Positions 1-11,577 of a stretch of 64,000 nucleotides of DNA are shown here, one piece after another; the first letter of the stretch is position 1; each line of letters opens with the position of its first letter. This DNA comes from Hofstenia miamia (lineage: Eukaryota; Xenacoelomorpha; Acoela; Hofsteniidae). Below the pieces are notes generated by a model. The model saw only the letters and a program-made list of their open reading frames with translations, did no database searches and was not told where the DNA came from. The stretch is taken from NCBI GenBank assembly GCA_900660155.1, contig CABFPE010000115.1, positions 1,358,165-1,422,164 on the forward strand, read 5' to 3'. The position numbers were made by a program, and so were the translations under genes.

Positions 1-730
1 CAATGTTGCCATCCTTGTTGGGGAGCGCTGAAGTGCCCCCCCTTCAAAACGATATCATTTTGAGCATAATGTTAAAATGTTATAATGTTAAGTTTTTATT
101 TATTTGCATAAATTTCTCTTCTCAAATTTTTAGATAATTAGTATAATGCGAAAAGTCTTTTCAATCTTGTGTGCTTTTTGCTAAGGCCCGATGCTGATAT
201 GATACATCGGTTTAATAAATTCATGTATACTGAAATACTTTTTAATTCGTTCTAAGATTTATTTTTTTAATAATAGACAACATGAATTTTTATCATTCTA
301 TTGTCATGAAACTACACAGTATCATAAATTGATTTTATCATTAATCTACTTGAAAAAAAGTGGAGAAACTTTGTTGCCTTCGTCATATTCATGTGATCAC
401 CTCTACCACGTATTGCCCACATTTTCTTCTACTAAATGATATCCCCACCCAAAGCTATTCGCGATATTGTATTATGCCACATTTGTTTATATTATATTTG
501 TTTATATAACTGTATATTACAATACACCTCCACTATGATATAGTTTGAATACTTTATTGCTTAGAAGATACAGAATCATTATTCATATCTAATTTATTAC
601 TAGTATCGAAATATAAGGATGTTAATGAAAATAAGATAATAAAATGAAATTTAACTTTAGCTTTATAATGTATTTTATTAAGCCAAAGTTTTGCTCCATG
701 GGTACCATTTTAGAAAAATTATTATTAATA

Positions 731-823
731 AAGGGGGTGATACACAGTCAAACTTGTGTCACATTAATTACATAATTGCTTGGCACACATATCCACAATA
801 AGTTTGAACGTGTATCAACCCTT
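731..823. repeat. Short inverted repeat, MITE-like
   Basis: The left arm AAGGGGGTGATACACAGTCA (731) is complemented, with one indel and two mismatches, by an arm ending at 823. Arms are about 24 bp with about 45 bp between. Further CAAACTTGT and CAAGTGTG motifs follow to about 920. Confidence 0.45.
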
Positions 824-1149
824 CAAACTTGTCCAACCTGATTTCAGCGATCTAATTGCTTTTGATTTTTCTCGTCAAACAAGTGTGCCGGATAATTAAG
901 TTTTACAATCAAGTGTGACACGCTATCGCGGGATTAATAAAATCAATTAACCATTTGTTTTCGTAAAGCAGTGGGTAAAACTTACGATGTATTATACAAA
1001 TGTTGACAGAGAACATGGTTGTATTTCTATAGCTTTATAAATAGTTCCATGTTTGTGAAAAGTTCCTCTTTTATAAATAAGAACATGAGCATGCGTGAAG
1101 AGGAATAAATAGTTTTATTTCTACGTTTAATGTGTATGTCCCCATTGAT

Positions 1150-1770
1150 TTTTCTCTCTGCAAACTTAAATTGGTCCGAATATTTGTCCTAGCATCTCAG
1201 TAAACCTAATTCTTCGCTCTTTGCTCTCCTCTGCAATATTCCCTTTAATTCCCCTTCTGCTATAAAACCCTCTTTGTTCAAGTCCATTCCTCGCGCCATT
1301 CTTTTTCTACGCTTCTTCCTGTTGATGGCCTTCCACTCCATGGAATGGTTCTAGAAGTGTGCTTTTAAATGGATCTCTACCTTGCCATACAAAGACGCCC
1401 TTCTCAAATTCTCCTTTCTTCCGCTGTCGCTCCACTTCCATGCCTGTGATCTCCTCCTGTTCAATCGTTTGCTCACTCGCAAATCGGACATTGATCCTTT
1501 TGATTTCATAATGTTCTCTAATTCTCGCTCCAATTACTCTGATGGCGTAGTCACGTTCTCCATTCGTCGTCACAAGAAACATCGCACCCGTCAATGGTTT
1601 TTCAATCGTGCTTGTGCTACTGCTTGACCCTCAACCCTTCAATGGCCATTAATTTTTTTCCTCGCACCGATTTTCAAAAATTCTTTGATGTCGTTCCTCT
1701 TTGTCGAGACCTTCTCCCACTTCGCCTCTTCTTCCATCTGCTTCTACTTTATCTCCTGTAACTGTCCTTG
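1150..1770 (-). pseudogene. Unrecognised coding-like fossil
   Basis: This stretch is richer in GC than its surroundings. Read on the - strand it gives polar, codon-like peptide segments: MEEEAKWEKVSTKRNDIKEF near 1740-1680, then a frame change, then an 95-aa frame at 1594-1307 with ERDYAIRVIGARIREHYEIK and KGVFVWQGRDPF, ending in a stop followed by further readable sequence. I recognise no family. A decayed transposon gene or an old gene remnant would fit. Confidence 0.3.
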
Positions 1771-3700
1771 CTGTCGTAAAACTTTACTAGCGAATTTATG
1801 GCAAGTTCATTGCCAGCTCCTACAATTCAAAGCTCAAGTGCAACTAATTTGGATTTAGACAGAACTCCTCAACGGAGGCATAATTAGAATTTTAAACAGC
1901 ATCAAGGATGTGTTACAGACGTATGAATATGTAGAAAGATTTAGCATTAATTTAATGCATTCGCAATAATAACGAGGGTCAGGATGATTGCAGTCGCTTT
2001 TTGAATGTAATGGATCCCAATAATACGACTGTGGTCAGGATTGGCAAAAAAGTGTGTTTGTTACAAAAAATCTTTTAAACGTTTAAGACGTATTTTGCTT
2101 TTAGCCAAGGTAAAAAAGTTTTGCTAAAAACACATAGTGGCAAGCATTGAATTATGATAAACGTATCAATATTCATTTTTTGCTTCATACACTTAAGCAA
2201 ACGCCAGTTTTGCTATTTTTATTTTCCAAACTTTCCTATATAAATTTGAAACATTTAAAAAAACATTGCAAAAACAGTTGTTTTAAACAGTGTTTAAAAC
2301 ATGTTTTAATGAGCTCCTGTTTAAAACATTTCAACCCTAGCCGTGATTAATGACGAATCAAGTATTCTAATCATTTGAAGAACATAGGTCGTCGTTTCAT
2401 TAAGCATAAGATAAAACTGATGTCCAACAACTCTTCTCTAAATTCCGTGAGTTTCATCATTAATATAACTCTTAATTCATTCCGTTACATTTCAGATCAA
2501 AAAATTGTATTTTGGAATTCATGTTCTTAAAATTTGTTGTAGAATTTTGAAACTAATAACTTTTAGAAAGAAAATGTGAAATTGGATCATCAGTTGCTAA
2601 ATTATGACGTTTTATTATTCGGCCATAATTCTCTCCTCTACTATGGGCACCAGTGTGCTGAATACTTCTGTTTAGTAGTTTTAGGGTCACAGAATCTGCG
2701 TTTATAGTCAGATTTATAAAAAATTACCCTTGTTGCTTAACAAGACATTTTTGATCGTGTAAGCTCAATTATTTTAACTAATTTTTTGTGGTTGGCTTAA
2801 ACTGAAATGCTATTAATAATAACTTAGCTTAGAAGGTTTTTCCGCATTGCTCTAGGAAGAAATCGTTAAAAGTATTTTTGTCGCACGATGGCGTACAAAA
2901 CTCGATTTTGAGTCCTATCTGTGATCCCAATGAAAGTTAAACAGCAGTTTTCAGCACATTGCTGTCTACAGTATGTCAGAAAATTGTTTTTAAATTTCTG
3001 GTCCACTGTGTGGCCGAATTTTTAAACGCTGTAACTTCGCAATTTCAATTTTTTTCAAAATGGTCAGTTTCACAAACATGAATTCCTGAGCAGTATGAAA
3101 TATAATGGTATGACCTACTTGCAAATCCCAGACACATCTGTGTTCTTTAATAAATACCCATAGCACCATTTCGTTAAGCGTTCATAAATGAATGTTACAC
3201 TCTAGTAACATTTTCTCTAGTTGACGATTGATATTTTTAAAATTAGGTTTTCACCATTCTTATTAAGAAAAGAAGCTTTCTAGTAAGTATTTGTTGTGTT
3301 TTAGCTTTAGTCATTGTCAGACTACATTGAGGCCGATATAAACAGGTGCAAACATAGTATCTGGAAAAAATAACACTGCATATGTTTAGCCAGTATAATG
3401 CATCAGCCACAGTATTTGAATTTGCCCTAAGTAATAATTGTATCAGTATTTTTAGGCAATTCTGTTTTTTCTGTGTTTCGCATTCTGGAAAATTCTATAT
3501 TTAATACATTTTTCTTTGGATGACCCTCTGTGAAAATTGAATTGCTATCGTTTTACATTACAGAAATTTACGAGTTTGTTGCAATGCGACAACAAAATAT
3601 CCCCCCAGCTATCTTTCTATTCAGCGTACATTTGTGGATTAGCTTTTAAAAATATTTTAATTTATATCTGCTGTTGACAATTGTAAAATTTTTTCAATCA
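1771..3700. other. No gene seen; AT-rich non-coding DNA
   Basis: I see no coding region. TTTAAAACA-type motifs recur at 2255-2330. A possible transposon-like stretch at about 2980-3530 ends in GATGACCCTCTG, but no boundaries are defined. Confidence 0.4.
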
Positions 3701-3714
3701 GTTATAACTAGGGC

Positions 3715-3790
3715 CCTGATAAAATTGCGTTAAAATTAATCAAAATTGCGTTAAAAGTTGCATAAAACTGCGTTAAAATTGACTTCAAAT
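3715..3790. repeat. Tandem AAAATTGCGTTAAAA motifs at the hAT end
   Basis: Four near-copies of AAAATTGCGTTAAAA occur between 3720 and 3782, just outside the hAT-like transposase fossil on the - strand. They look like the subterminal repeats usual for hAT elements. Confidence 0.45.
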
Positions 3791-3799
3791 ATTTAAGAA

Positions 3800-5209
3800 A
3801 AACACCATTTTCTCAAGAAAATATCAATTATTGTTGCAATAAACAATCAAATGATAGTTCAAACCCGAAAAAACCCGCTCAACATCGGTGCTGACAATAG
3901 GGCAATATCTCATAATCAATACATCCTCAGGCATGGAAGCTTGAGTCATAAATGCGTTGCAATTCAGTACTTTCCCATTTTGCAGTAGTACATCGTGGTC
4001 AGGGTTTTTCTGTAAAATTATACGGTTCAACAGTCACTTGTTCCATAGCATTCTGAAGTATCTGAATCGCTTCTTTTAAAGGGAGCCGACCCTGTAACTT
4101 CTCAATCGTACTTGTAAGAAAATCAGAATTTGTGACGGACACAATCTGAGATTTAATTTCTTCAGCGTTTTCATCCAGAAATTTTTTCACCCTGCGAACG
4201 GAATCTGATACGTCGAATTCTAATTCGGAAACGAAATTTTTGACAGCCTCGAAGTGTTTTGAATATTAAATGACAGACGGGAGCCACGATCCCCATCTAG
4301 TAATAACAGGCTGATTTGGCAGAGCAAGTCCCGTTGTCTCTCTGAAAAGGGACTTGTTTGAGTTTTTTTTCTTAAAATTTTCTTCATCAGAGAAATGAAT
4401 CTGTCTAATTTTTCATTTTTTCCTCGTATGAAATTAGCGAGACGGTGAAATGCGTGATCGACACATGTCACGTGCAGCACAATTTCATAAATTTCCTTCA
4501 AAAGTCTTCCTGCTTTGATCATATAAGGAGCCCCATCAGTGATGAAAACCTTGAGAAGAGAGCCGACAGATGCTTCCCACACAATTTGTGGACAATCGAA
4601 ATCACCATTTTCATAATGTTACTGTGATTGATACTGTAAAATTCTATCACATCAAACAAAAATGGTTTATCATTCGTTTCCAGTTCACCAGGAAGTATAC
4701 ACCCAATTTTGCAGCCACCGGCATCCGTCGCTTCATTCACTATGTAGAATGACTTTCCTTGCAATATTTCAATTGCCTTTTTTCCGTTGTTTTGAACACT
4801 TCTTCAATGCGTGTTTTGCGCAGTGTAGATTCAGACGGGACTGCTTTTCCACTGTATTTTTCAATGAATTCTCGAAAATACTTGTTGTCGATAGAGCCGA
4901 TAGAGGAATCCCAGATCGCAGAAGAGAGACTGTCAGAGCCTTCTCAAACTCATTTTTAGGAACAAGAGTCAAGTCTATCAACTGTTGCCGTGTTCGCAAA
5001 TTGGCTGCTTTCTGGTGCTTGGGTATAGAAATATGGGTTGTCACACGATACTTGATATTGTCTGCTGAATAGTTGAAATCGCATGAACATGCCTTGCAGA
5101 AAACAGAATTTGTAGAATTGTTGAAGCTCCAGATGTTTGTTCCACCCTCCAAACTAGTGATAAATGCTTGACCACTTGCTTTTTGTTTCGGTATATCATT
5201 AACTGACAA
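3800..5209 (-). pseudogene. hAT/CGGBP1-like transposase fossil
   Basis: Read from 5209 downwards, broken frames give a BED-like zinc finger (VFCKACSCDFNY, then THISIPKHQKA), an RNase-H-like core block (FITDGAPYMIKAG, then VTCVDHAFHRLANFIR) and the hAT dimerisation motif STDVERVFSGLN near 3870. These are the hallmarks of CGGBP1-like hAT transposases in the right order. At least three frame breaks (near 4200, 4560 and 4760) make it inactive. It lies in the region before the IGHMBP2 gene, on the opposite strand. Confidence 0.7.
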
Positions 5210-6032
5210 AGAGTTAAATAGGGTTATTCTACAAAAAACAAGAGGTAAATAGGATTATTATACAAAACAAAACAATTGTAAATGTAATTGTAATATCAAT
5301 AGGCTCAATCCAACAAAACTGTGTGTATGTGTAGTGTACTACCCGTGGTGGTGCGTGGCTGTAGTAATTGCATAGGCAAAAATTTGCAAACATTGGGAAG
5401 GGAATATGCTAAGTTAGCGATCATTGATAAAACATCGCATTCTAATTAGATACTTTAATTAAATTGATGCTTCCAATAAATTTTAGTATTGCGATTATTC
5501 ACAATGTCTCTGCGTTGCAAAGGCAGAATAATATTTGCCGAAATATAACAGAGTTCTTGAAGCGAAAGGGCGGGAAAAAAAGTCAATAGCAGTTGGAGGT
5601 TTGAAAGTCGGATGAAATTTGAACATGCCTTCCAGCGTTACGTAATTACTATTTAAGAGACTACCCAGAAGTCATAACAATGCTCTATAGTGTAGATCAC
5701 ATTGCAAGATTTGTATAGGATGTAGTAAGGGTCTAAATGTTGCAGACACAATATTTTCTCAAAAAGAGCCTTGCAAAATGGGTTCAAAAGTAGTGTTACG
5801 TAATTACAGCACATATAACACCACTAATACAGACAACAGAATTTATACATTTCCTGTGATTGATATATCATTGTGCAAATTGCCTACTAAACTTTTTGCA
5901 TTGTAATTGATTTTAAAAGATGCTCATATCCTAAAGTAATATTAGTAAAAGCATTGCTAGGTAATTACAATACCAAATGACAAAGTTGTATGAATACTTC
6001 GCATGATTGTGCCTTGTCTCGCTGGTGCTTTT
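5210..6032. other. No gene seen
   Basis: This is AT-rich DNA with a short direct repeat AATAGG(G)TTATT near 5218 and 5249. Nothing coding is recognisable. Confidence 0.4.
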
Positions 6033-7052
6033 AAGGTGGTCCTATACTAAAAAATGTCAAAATTTTCAATTTTTTGATTTTGGTTGTTTTACATACTTTC
6101 AACTATCTGTTCACTGCTGGTATAGCTATTTTTTCATGAAGAATTATATAAATTAGTTTAAAAGTAATTTTAATATGTGACACTTAAAATTTAATTTCAC
6201 ATACTTTGTGTTTTTTTCTTTTTTTCTTTCTTTACTTTTTTTAATGAATTCATTTCCCTATTTATTAAATCTTTGCTTATTATTTAGGAGATATAATACG
6301 AAAGAAAAAAATTTTTGAGGTTAAATTGATCAAATACCAAAAAAATATTAAATGAAGGGGATTTTTTGCTTAAAACGTAGTTTTCTTAGAATTGCTAATT
6401 TTTGAAATGGTGTGATCAATAACTTTTGAAATAGAAGTCTGATTGACTTGAAATTTTGTATGAGTGTTAAAATTCATAACATCAACTTACTGTACTAAAA
6501 TCTTTTTGATCTGATTATTAAAAATTATTTTATAGGTTGTTTACGTAATAAATGACCTTCAAAAATTTGCGTAATTTCATTACCAGATATTTTTTTTTCA
6601 TAAAAAAATAAGTATACACTCTTCGAGTTTGTTTTTAGTNNNNNNNNNNNNNNNNNNNNNNNNNNNNNNNNNNNNNNNNNNNNNNNNNNNNNNNNNNNNN
6701 NNNNNNNNNNNNNNNNNNNNNNNNNNNNNNNNNNNNNNNNNNNNNNNTTTTTTTTCATAAAAAAATAAGTATACACTCTTTGAGTTTGTTTTTAGTACAG
6801 TAAGTGCATATTTATAAATGGAATACTTATGTAAATTTTTATTTTAAAACTCTCAGTCAATTTAAAGTTATTGACCGCACCACAATATCCCTAAAATAGA
6901 CCGGTTTGTTCGTAAAAGCAGGACCAGACAGTAAATTTTGAAAAATTACATATTTTTTTTAAATTTTCATTCATTTTCAAACAAATAAACAATTAAAACT
7001 TAACTTTGAAAAGAAAACATGGCGTTTCTTTCTTTTAGTATAGGACCACCTT
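6033..7052. mobile_element. DNA transposon derivative with perfect 20-bp inverted ends
   Basis: AAGGTGGTCCTATACTAAAA at 6033-6052 has its exact complement at 7033-7052. The interior is AT-rich, lacks coding sequence and contains a 108-bp gap. I cannot assign the superfamily, and no clear target duplication is visible. Confidence 0.65.
6640..6747. other. Assembly gap (108 N) with duplicated flanks
   Basis: The roughly 49 bp before the gap (6591-6639) recur after it (6748-6796) with one difference. This suggests an unmerged overlap rather than missing sequence. Confidence 0.8.
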
Positions 7053-8499
7053 CAATTACCTGCTAAACTTGATGCAGGAAGACTGAAAATATGAATAGTA
7101 TTAATATAGTTTCAGTAGTTCAGATAGATCAGAAAAACGTGTTGAGATTTTGAATATAAATTGTAACATGGAATAGCAATAATTAGGCCAAGAGATTTTT
7201 TGGAAATTACAAGGTCAGTTCTATCACTTAAGTGCCTAGGTTTGCCAATATTTCAACTTTGTAATTTCAGCTTCAGGGGTACTTTCACATGGAATTCATG
7301 AGAAGCACACGCATTATTAAATAACAAGTGCCGGCTGTAAGAAATTCTTGGGAAAGTGATATTTTTGTCTTTGAAGACTTTGGAAAACATTCTTTTAAAC
7401 CAATAAAATACAATTTATTTATCAGAGACAATTTTGTAAAATGTAGCCGAATATTCAAATATTTTTACTGCCTTTGAATTTTATATAGGATATTTTATGA
7501 GTCATTATTTTATTTTACCAAAACATTTTGGTAGTGTCTTTCATCTTTAAACACATTCCGCTCCAATCGCATACGTAATTTTATAGCTTTAGTTACATAT
7601 TTTGTTCAAAACTTCATATTGTCTATGTCAAGTACAAATCGTTAATTTCATATTTTCAAATGATTTTCTCTGGGCGTATAAAGACATTTGGCAGTTGCGG
7701 TATATTAATACATCAATTTGCAAACTTGCTGCAATGTAATATTGACGCTTTGTACTGAAGTGAATTTTGCTGTACATCAAGCAATTGTAAAATTCCTGTT
7801 TCTAAAGAAGTTTCAAATTCTCTCTCTATATAGTGTTCATATAATCTGGATGTCTAAAGTCAAAAGAAATAAAAATTTTCCTCAATTATGCCATGCTCAA
7901 AGTAGTGTTACCAATTTTATTCGAAATTTAACTGAATCAATACTAACTGATTTTAACAAAAAATTTTAAACTGAAGCTAAAACTGAAATTGAAAATTTTT
8001 CTTAACTGAAACCAACAAAACTGAAAGGCACTGCAAAATGAAACATTGTATGTAATATCGAATCAATTGTATTTTATTTGTAAATGAGTACTGTGTGAAT
8101 GTTGCTGAGGGTATATGTTTAACAGAATTATTTGAAATTTGTTTAGACTACTGCTGTTACATGCTCGTGTAAACAATTTTCGTTTATGCACCAACTGCTA
8201 AAACTGAAAAAAATTTGATTTGTCACCTATAAATTTAACGGAAATGAAATTTAATAGTTAATTCAACTGTAACTGAAATTCATAAATTAATTAATGCCAA
8301 ACTTCGCTCCGCGGCAAACATGTTCCACAATATATTCGAAAGCGGACTCGGTTTTTAGAGCGTAAATGAAAGAAGATTAACTCAAAGATTTATAATAAAT
8401 TAATGGACATTTATAATTAAATATATGTATCATTGTCTAATTTCAATAACTAACATTTCTCAATTTATATTAGGTATTTTGAATTGTGAGTAGTTATTA
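7053..8499. other. No gene seen upstream of IGHMBP2
   Basis: This is AT-rich, with repeated AACTGAAA-type motifs at 7930-8270. No TATA box stands out near 8500. The real promoter may lie further upstream if the acceptor at 8511 is used. Confidence 0.35.
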
Positions 8500-8550
8500 T
8501 TTACTTTTTAGATTCACGGTTTAATATTAGCATGTGAAATAGTTTATCAC
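8500..8550 (+). promoter_or_regulatory. 3' splice acceptor plus 39-nt leader with a start-stop uORF
   Basis: A pyrimidine-rich run ends in TTTTTAG at 8505-8511, followed by a 39-nt leader to the IGHMBP2 ATG. The site could end a 5'-UTR intron or receive a spliced leader. The leader contains ATG directly followed by TGA (8532-8537), a minimal start-stop uORF. Confidence 0.55.
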
Positions 8551-11271
8551 ATGGAGGACTTCATTGCACTAAATTTAAAACTACTAGAACTTGAGCGAAG
8601 TGCTGAACATGAACAAATGAAAGTAGAACTAACTGGATCAAACATAAAATATTTAGAACAACGTGGAGTTGCTATTAATAAGCTTTATCTTGAAGAAGAT
8701 TTAAAAACTGGCTATTATGGAAGTACTTTGATGAAGCTACAATATTACAATTCCACTTCTTTTAAAAGTCATTCTCTGACGAATGGAGATTTGGTTGGAG
8801 TTAGCAAAACGTCATCCTTCAATTCACAAGATTTTATATGTACTGGAGTTATTGATAAAATAACCTATAATTCCCTACGTATAGCACTTGATAAGAATTT
8901 TGAAGACTTTAACAATGTTTTAGCGATTAAAAACACATCTTTAGTTGTTGTTAAAATGGTTAATGAAGTAACATATAAAAGATTAAAAAGAATTCTTTCT
9001 TTTCTCTCAAAGACTGATTGCAGACTTATATCACTTTTCACCAACTCATTTACTAACAATTCCACTTTTAATCACCAGCTCCAGTTTTTCAACCAATCAT
9101 TAAATGATGAACAAATGGAGGCTGTGCATTTTTGTCTTTCTCGAAGTACTTGCGCCATAATACACGGGCCGCCAGGAACAGGGAAAACTACTACTGTTGT
9201 TGAGGTGATACTTCAAGAAGTGTTACTCGGAAACAAAGTATTAGCGTGTGCTCCATCCAATGTTGCAGTTGATAATTTATTGGAAGGTCTTCTAAAATTC
9301 AAAAAGAAGTTGAATGTTGTGAGACTTGGTCATACTAGTCGAGTTTCTGAGAATTTAAAGAAATTTTCACTGAATTATCGTATAAAACATTGTGATGCCA
9401 ATGAAATTTTACTATCCGTCAAAAAAGAAATAGAGAAATGCATACAAAGTAGATCCTACTATAAGAAATATGGCAGTATAACTGATCTTAAAAAAGAGTT
9501 GCGCATGCGTGAAAAGAAAGTAGTGTGTGATATTTTACTCAATGCAGATGTTATTCTATCCACTAATACATCTGCCGTACATGACTCTTACCCACTGAGT
9601 TACTTACCGAAGGATTTTTTTCAAGTTGCGATTATTGATGAATGTGCTCAGGCACTAGAAGTATCCTGTTGGATACCATTGGTTCAAGCAAAAAAATGTA
9701 TTCTTGCAGGTGATCATGAACAACTTCCTCCAACAATTTATTCCAACTTTGCTGCCGGTGAGGGATTGAGTGTGTCTCTAATGGAACGTTTGATTCAAAT
9801 GCACGGTTCATCCATTGTAAAAATGCTGAAGATTCAATATCGCATGAATTCGAATATTATGTCATGGTCATCTAAATGTTTTTATTCTAGTCAATTGACT
9901 GCTAATGTTTCAGTCGCAGGACACTTGCTTTGTGATCTTAAAAATGTTGAATCTAATGAATTGACTGAGAGTTCATTATGGTTCATTGATACTGCAGGTT
10001 GTGATTTAGAGGAAAGCGATTTAAGTGCTAGTTCCAGTAAGTGCAACGATGGAGAAGCAGATATTGCTGCTTATCATGTTAACCAACTGTTATTGGCTCA
10101 AGTTAGCGCATGTGACATTGGCATTATTACTCCTTATAATCTTCAAATTGAAGTAATTCGAGATCGCTTAGTTGGCCATTCTCAAATTGAAATTAAGAGT
10201 GTTGACGGTTTTCAAGGTCGCGAAAAAGAAGCTATTGTTATCTCACTTGTGCGCTCAAACAAATTAAAAGAATTGGGATTTCTGAAAGAATCCCGACGCT
10301 TGAATGTTGCAATTACTCGAGCTCGAAGACATTTGTGCATAATTTCTGATTCTTCCACAATTTCCCATGACCAAAGTTTATCAGATTTGGTGAAACACTT
10401 ATACGATAATGCAACTGTCAAATCAGCTTTTGAGTATATTAACAATCCTAATATAACTTTTAGAAAATCCATTCATTCTTTATCGAATATTATGCCCGTC
10501 AGCACTAAAAAGATTAAAAAACCTAATATTGAAAGTTCACAAACAAAGAGTGTTAGTGATGAATCGATTCGAAAACAATTTTTCAGTTTTTTAAATAGTA
10601 TTGAAAAAAATGTATTATTTTCCACAGCACTCACTGGTGCACAACGTGCCCTAGTTCATGAACTGAGTGAAAAACATAACCTTAGTCATATTTCCGAAGG
10701 CAAGGGTTCCAAGCGATTTGTTAAAATTTTTAGAGTTAATTCATCAGAAAAACTAACTAACGATTTGGACAAAAATGAATTTTCAGAAGATTCGACAAAC
10801 TCAGAATCTGGTGTTATTTCACGTGAAACAGACGATTGTCAAGAGTCATTCCTAAGTACTAAAGATTCTACATCTTTTCAAAAGCCAGATCTTTTAAAGC
10901 AGAAGCCTACAATGATAAAAAAACGTAATAATAAAAAGGTTAAAAAGCCAACTCATTGTAAAACGGTTAAGTGCCCTGATAGTGTTGAGGATGAAGATGT
11001 AATTGCTCAATTTGCAAAATTAAATTCTTTGTGTAATTACCACAAATGTAGCAAAAGTGTGACTTTGATTTTTGAAATTTGTAAGTACTGTAAAATGGCA
11101 TTCTGTATTGCCCATTGTTCTCCTGAAATCCATGGCTGCAAAGTTGACCCTGGTTTATTAAGAGGTCTTTCTCATCCATCTATTTCGTCTTCTAAAAAAG
11201 TTGATTTAAAGAATTCTTTACACAAAGCCATTAGAGACAAGCAACATTCTAGATCATGTAAATCTAAATAA
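8551..11271 (+). CDS. IGHMBP2: IGHMBP2/SMUBP-2-like superfamily 1 helicase, intronless
   Basis: An uninterrupted 906-residue frame encodes a UPF1-like SF1B RNA/DNA helicase; the human protein is 993 aa, spread over many exons. Visible motifs in order: Walker A GPPGTGKT at residues 206-213, Walker B DECAQALE from 363, motif III GDHEQLPP at 387-394, QYRM at 429-432, motif V VDGFQGRE from 551, and motif VI RRLNVAITRARR at 582-593. An R3H domain follows at about 668-730, with the R-x3-H signature in RALVHELSEKH. A basic, low-complexity linker comes next, then an AN1-type zinc finger at about 828-864. The family's helicases are ATP-dependent 5'-3' enzymes associated with ribosomes and tRNA. The start is the first ATG of the long frame and opens with MEDFIALNLKLLELER, matching the family N-terminus. 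A 3' splice site lies 39 nt upstream. An AATAAA overlaps the stop codon. No inactivating change is seen. Confidence 0.96.
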   Translation: MEDFIALNLKLLELERSAEHEQMKVELTGSNIKYLEQRGVAINKLYLEEDLKTGYYGSTLMKLQYYNSTSFKSHSLTNGDLVGVSKTSSFNSQDFICTGVIDKITYNSLRIALDKNFEDFNNVLAIKNTSLVVVKMVNEVTYKRLKRILSFLSKTDCRLISLFTNSFTNNSTFNHQLQFFNQSLNDEQMEAVHFCLSRSTCAIIHGPPGTGKTTTVVEVILQEVLLGNKVLACAPSNVAVDNLLEGLLKFKKKLNVVRLGHTSRVSENLKKFSLNYRIKHCDANEILLSVKKEIEKCIQSRSYYKKYGSITDLKKELRMREKKVVCDILLNADVILSTNTSAVHDSYPLSYLPKDFFQVAIIDECAQALEVSCWIPLVQAKKCILAGDHEQLPPTIYSNFAAGEGLSVSLMERLIQMHGSSIVKMLKIQYRMNSNIMSWSSKCFYSSQLTANVSVAGHLLCDLKNVESNELTESSLWFIDTAGCDLEESDLSASSSKCNDGEADIAAYHVNQLLLAQVSACDIGIITPYNLQIEVIRDRLVGHSQIEIKSVDGFQGREKEAIVISLVRSNKLKELGFLKESRRLNVAITRARRHLCIISDSSTISHDQSLSDLVKHLYDNATVKSAFEYINNPNITFRKSIHSLSNIMPVSTKKIKKPNIESSQTKSVSDESIRKQFFSFLNSIEKNVLFSTALTGAQRALVHELSEKHNLSHISEGKGSKRFVKIFRVNSSEKLTNDLDKNEFSEDSTNSESGVISRETDDCQESFLSTKDSTSFQKPDLLKQKPTMIKKRNNKKVKKPTHCKTVKCPDSVEDEDVIAQFAKLNSLCNYHKCSKSVTLIFEICKYCKMAFCIAHCSPEIHGCKVDPGLLRGLSHPSISSSKKVDLKNSLHKAIRDKQHSRSCKSK

Positions 11272-11272
11272 A
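11267..11272 (+). terminator. AATAAA poly(A) signal overlapping the IGHMBP2 stop codon
   Basis: The hexamer AATAAA at 11267-11272 contains the TAA stop at 11269-11271. If used, the 3' UTR would be only about 15-30 nt. The next gene's splice acceptor is 300 nt further on. Confidence 0.55.
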
Positions 11273-11577
11273 GTAATATATTGCAATTCTTTGAAATTAT
11301 GCTTAAATTTGCTTTATTATGATGATGTATTTAATGAATGCATACTCATTTTATTTCTGGCACGTTCTCTAGAATTAATGCTTAGGTTATTTATACTTGG
11401 TTTCTGGTACTGTATATTTTCGATTTTAAATATTTTACTCTTTTTGCTTGTTTACAGACTGCATTGCTTGATATCCAACATACCTACATATTGTGATTAT
11501 CCAGTATGCCTTTTTGTTATTTCGCTTCTTCAATTAATCTATAAAATATTTTACACAATACTGCAGTTTTAGATAAA
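11272..11577 (+). promoter_or_regulatory. 306-bp intergenic spacer ending in a 3' splice acceptor
   Basis: The spacer between the IGHMBP2 stop and the syntaxin start is AT-rich and ends in CTGCAGTTTTAG (11561-11572), leaving a 5-nt leader before ATG 11578. An open frame at 11291-11572 shows no family resemblance and is probably chance. Close spacing with an acceptor right at the ATG is the pattern of trans-spliced downstream genes in animal operons; that reading is inferred. Confidence 0.5.

Noticed and set aside
2147-2350. 67-codon + frame with repeated TTTAAAACA
   Set aside because: Low-complexity AT repeats create it; no domain is visible.
11291-11572. 93-codon hydrophobic frame between IGHMBP2 and the syntaxin
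   Set aside because: Composition is typical of random AT-rich sequence, and the spacer ends in a splice acceptor.
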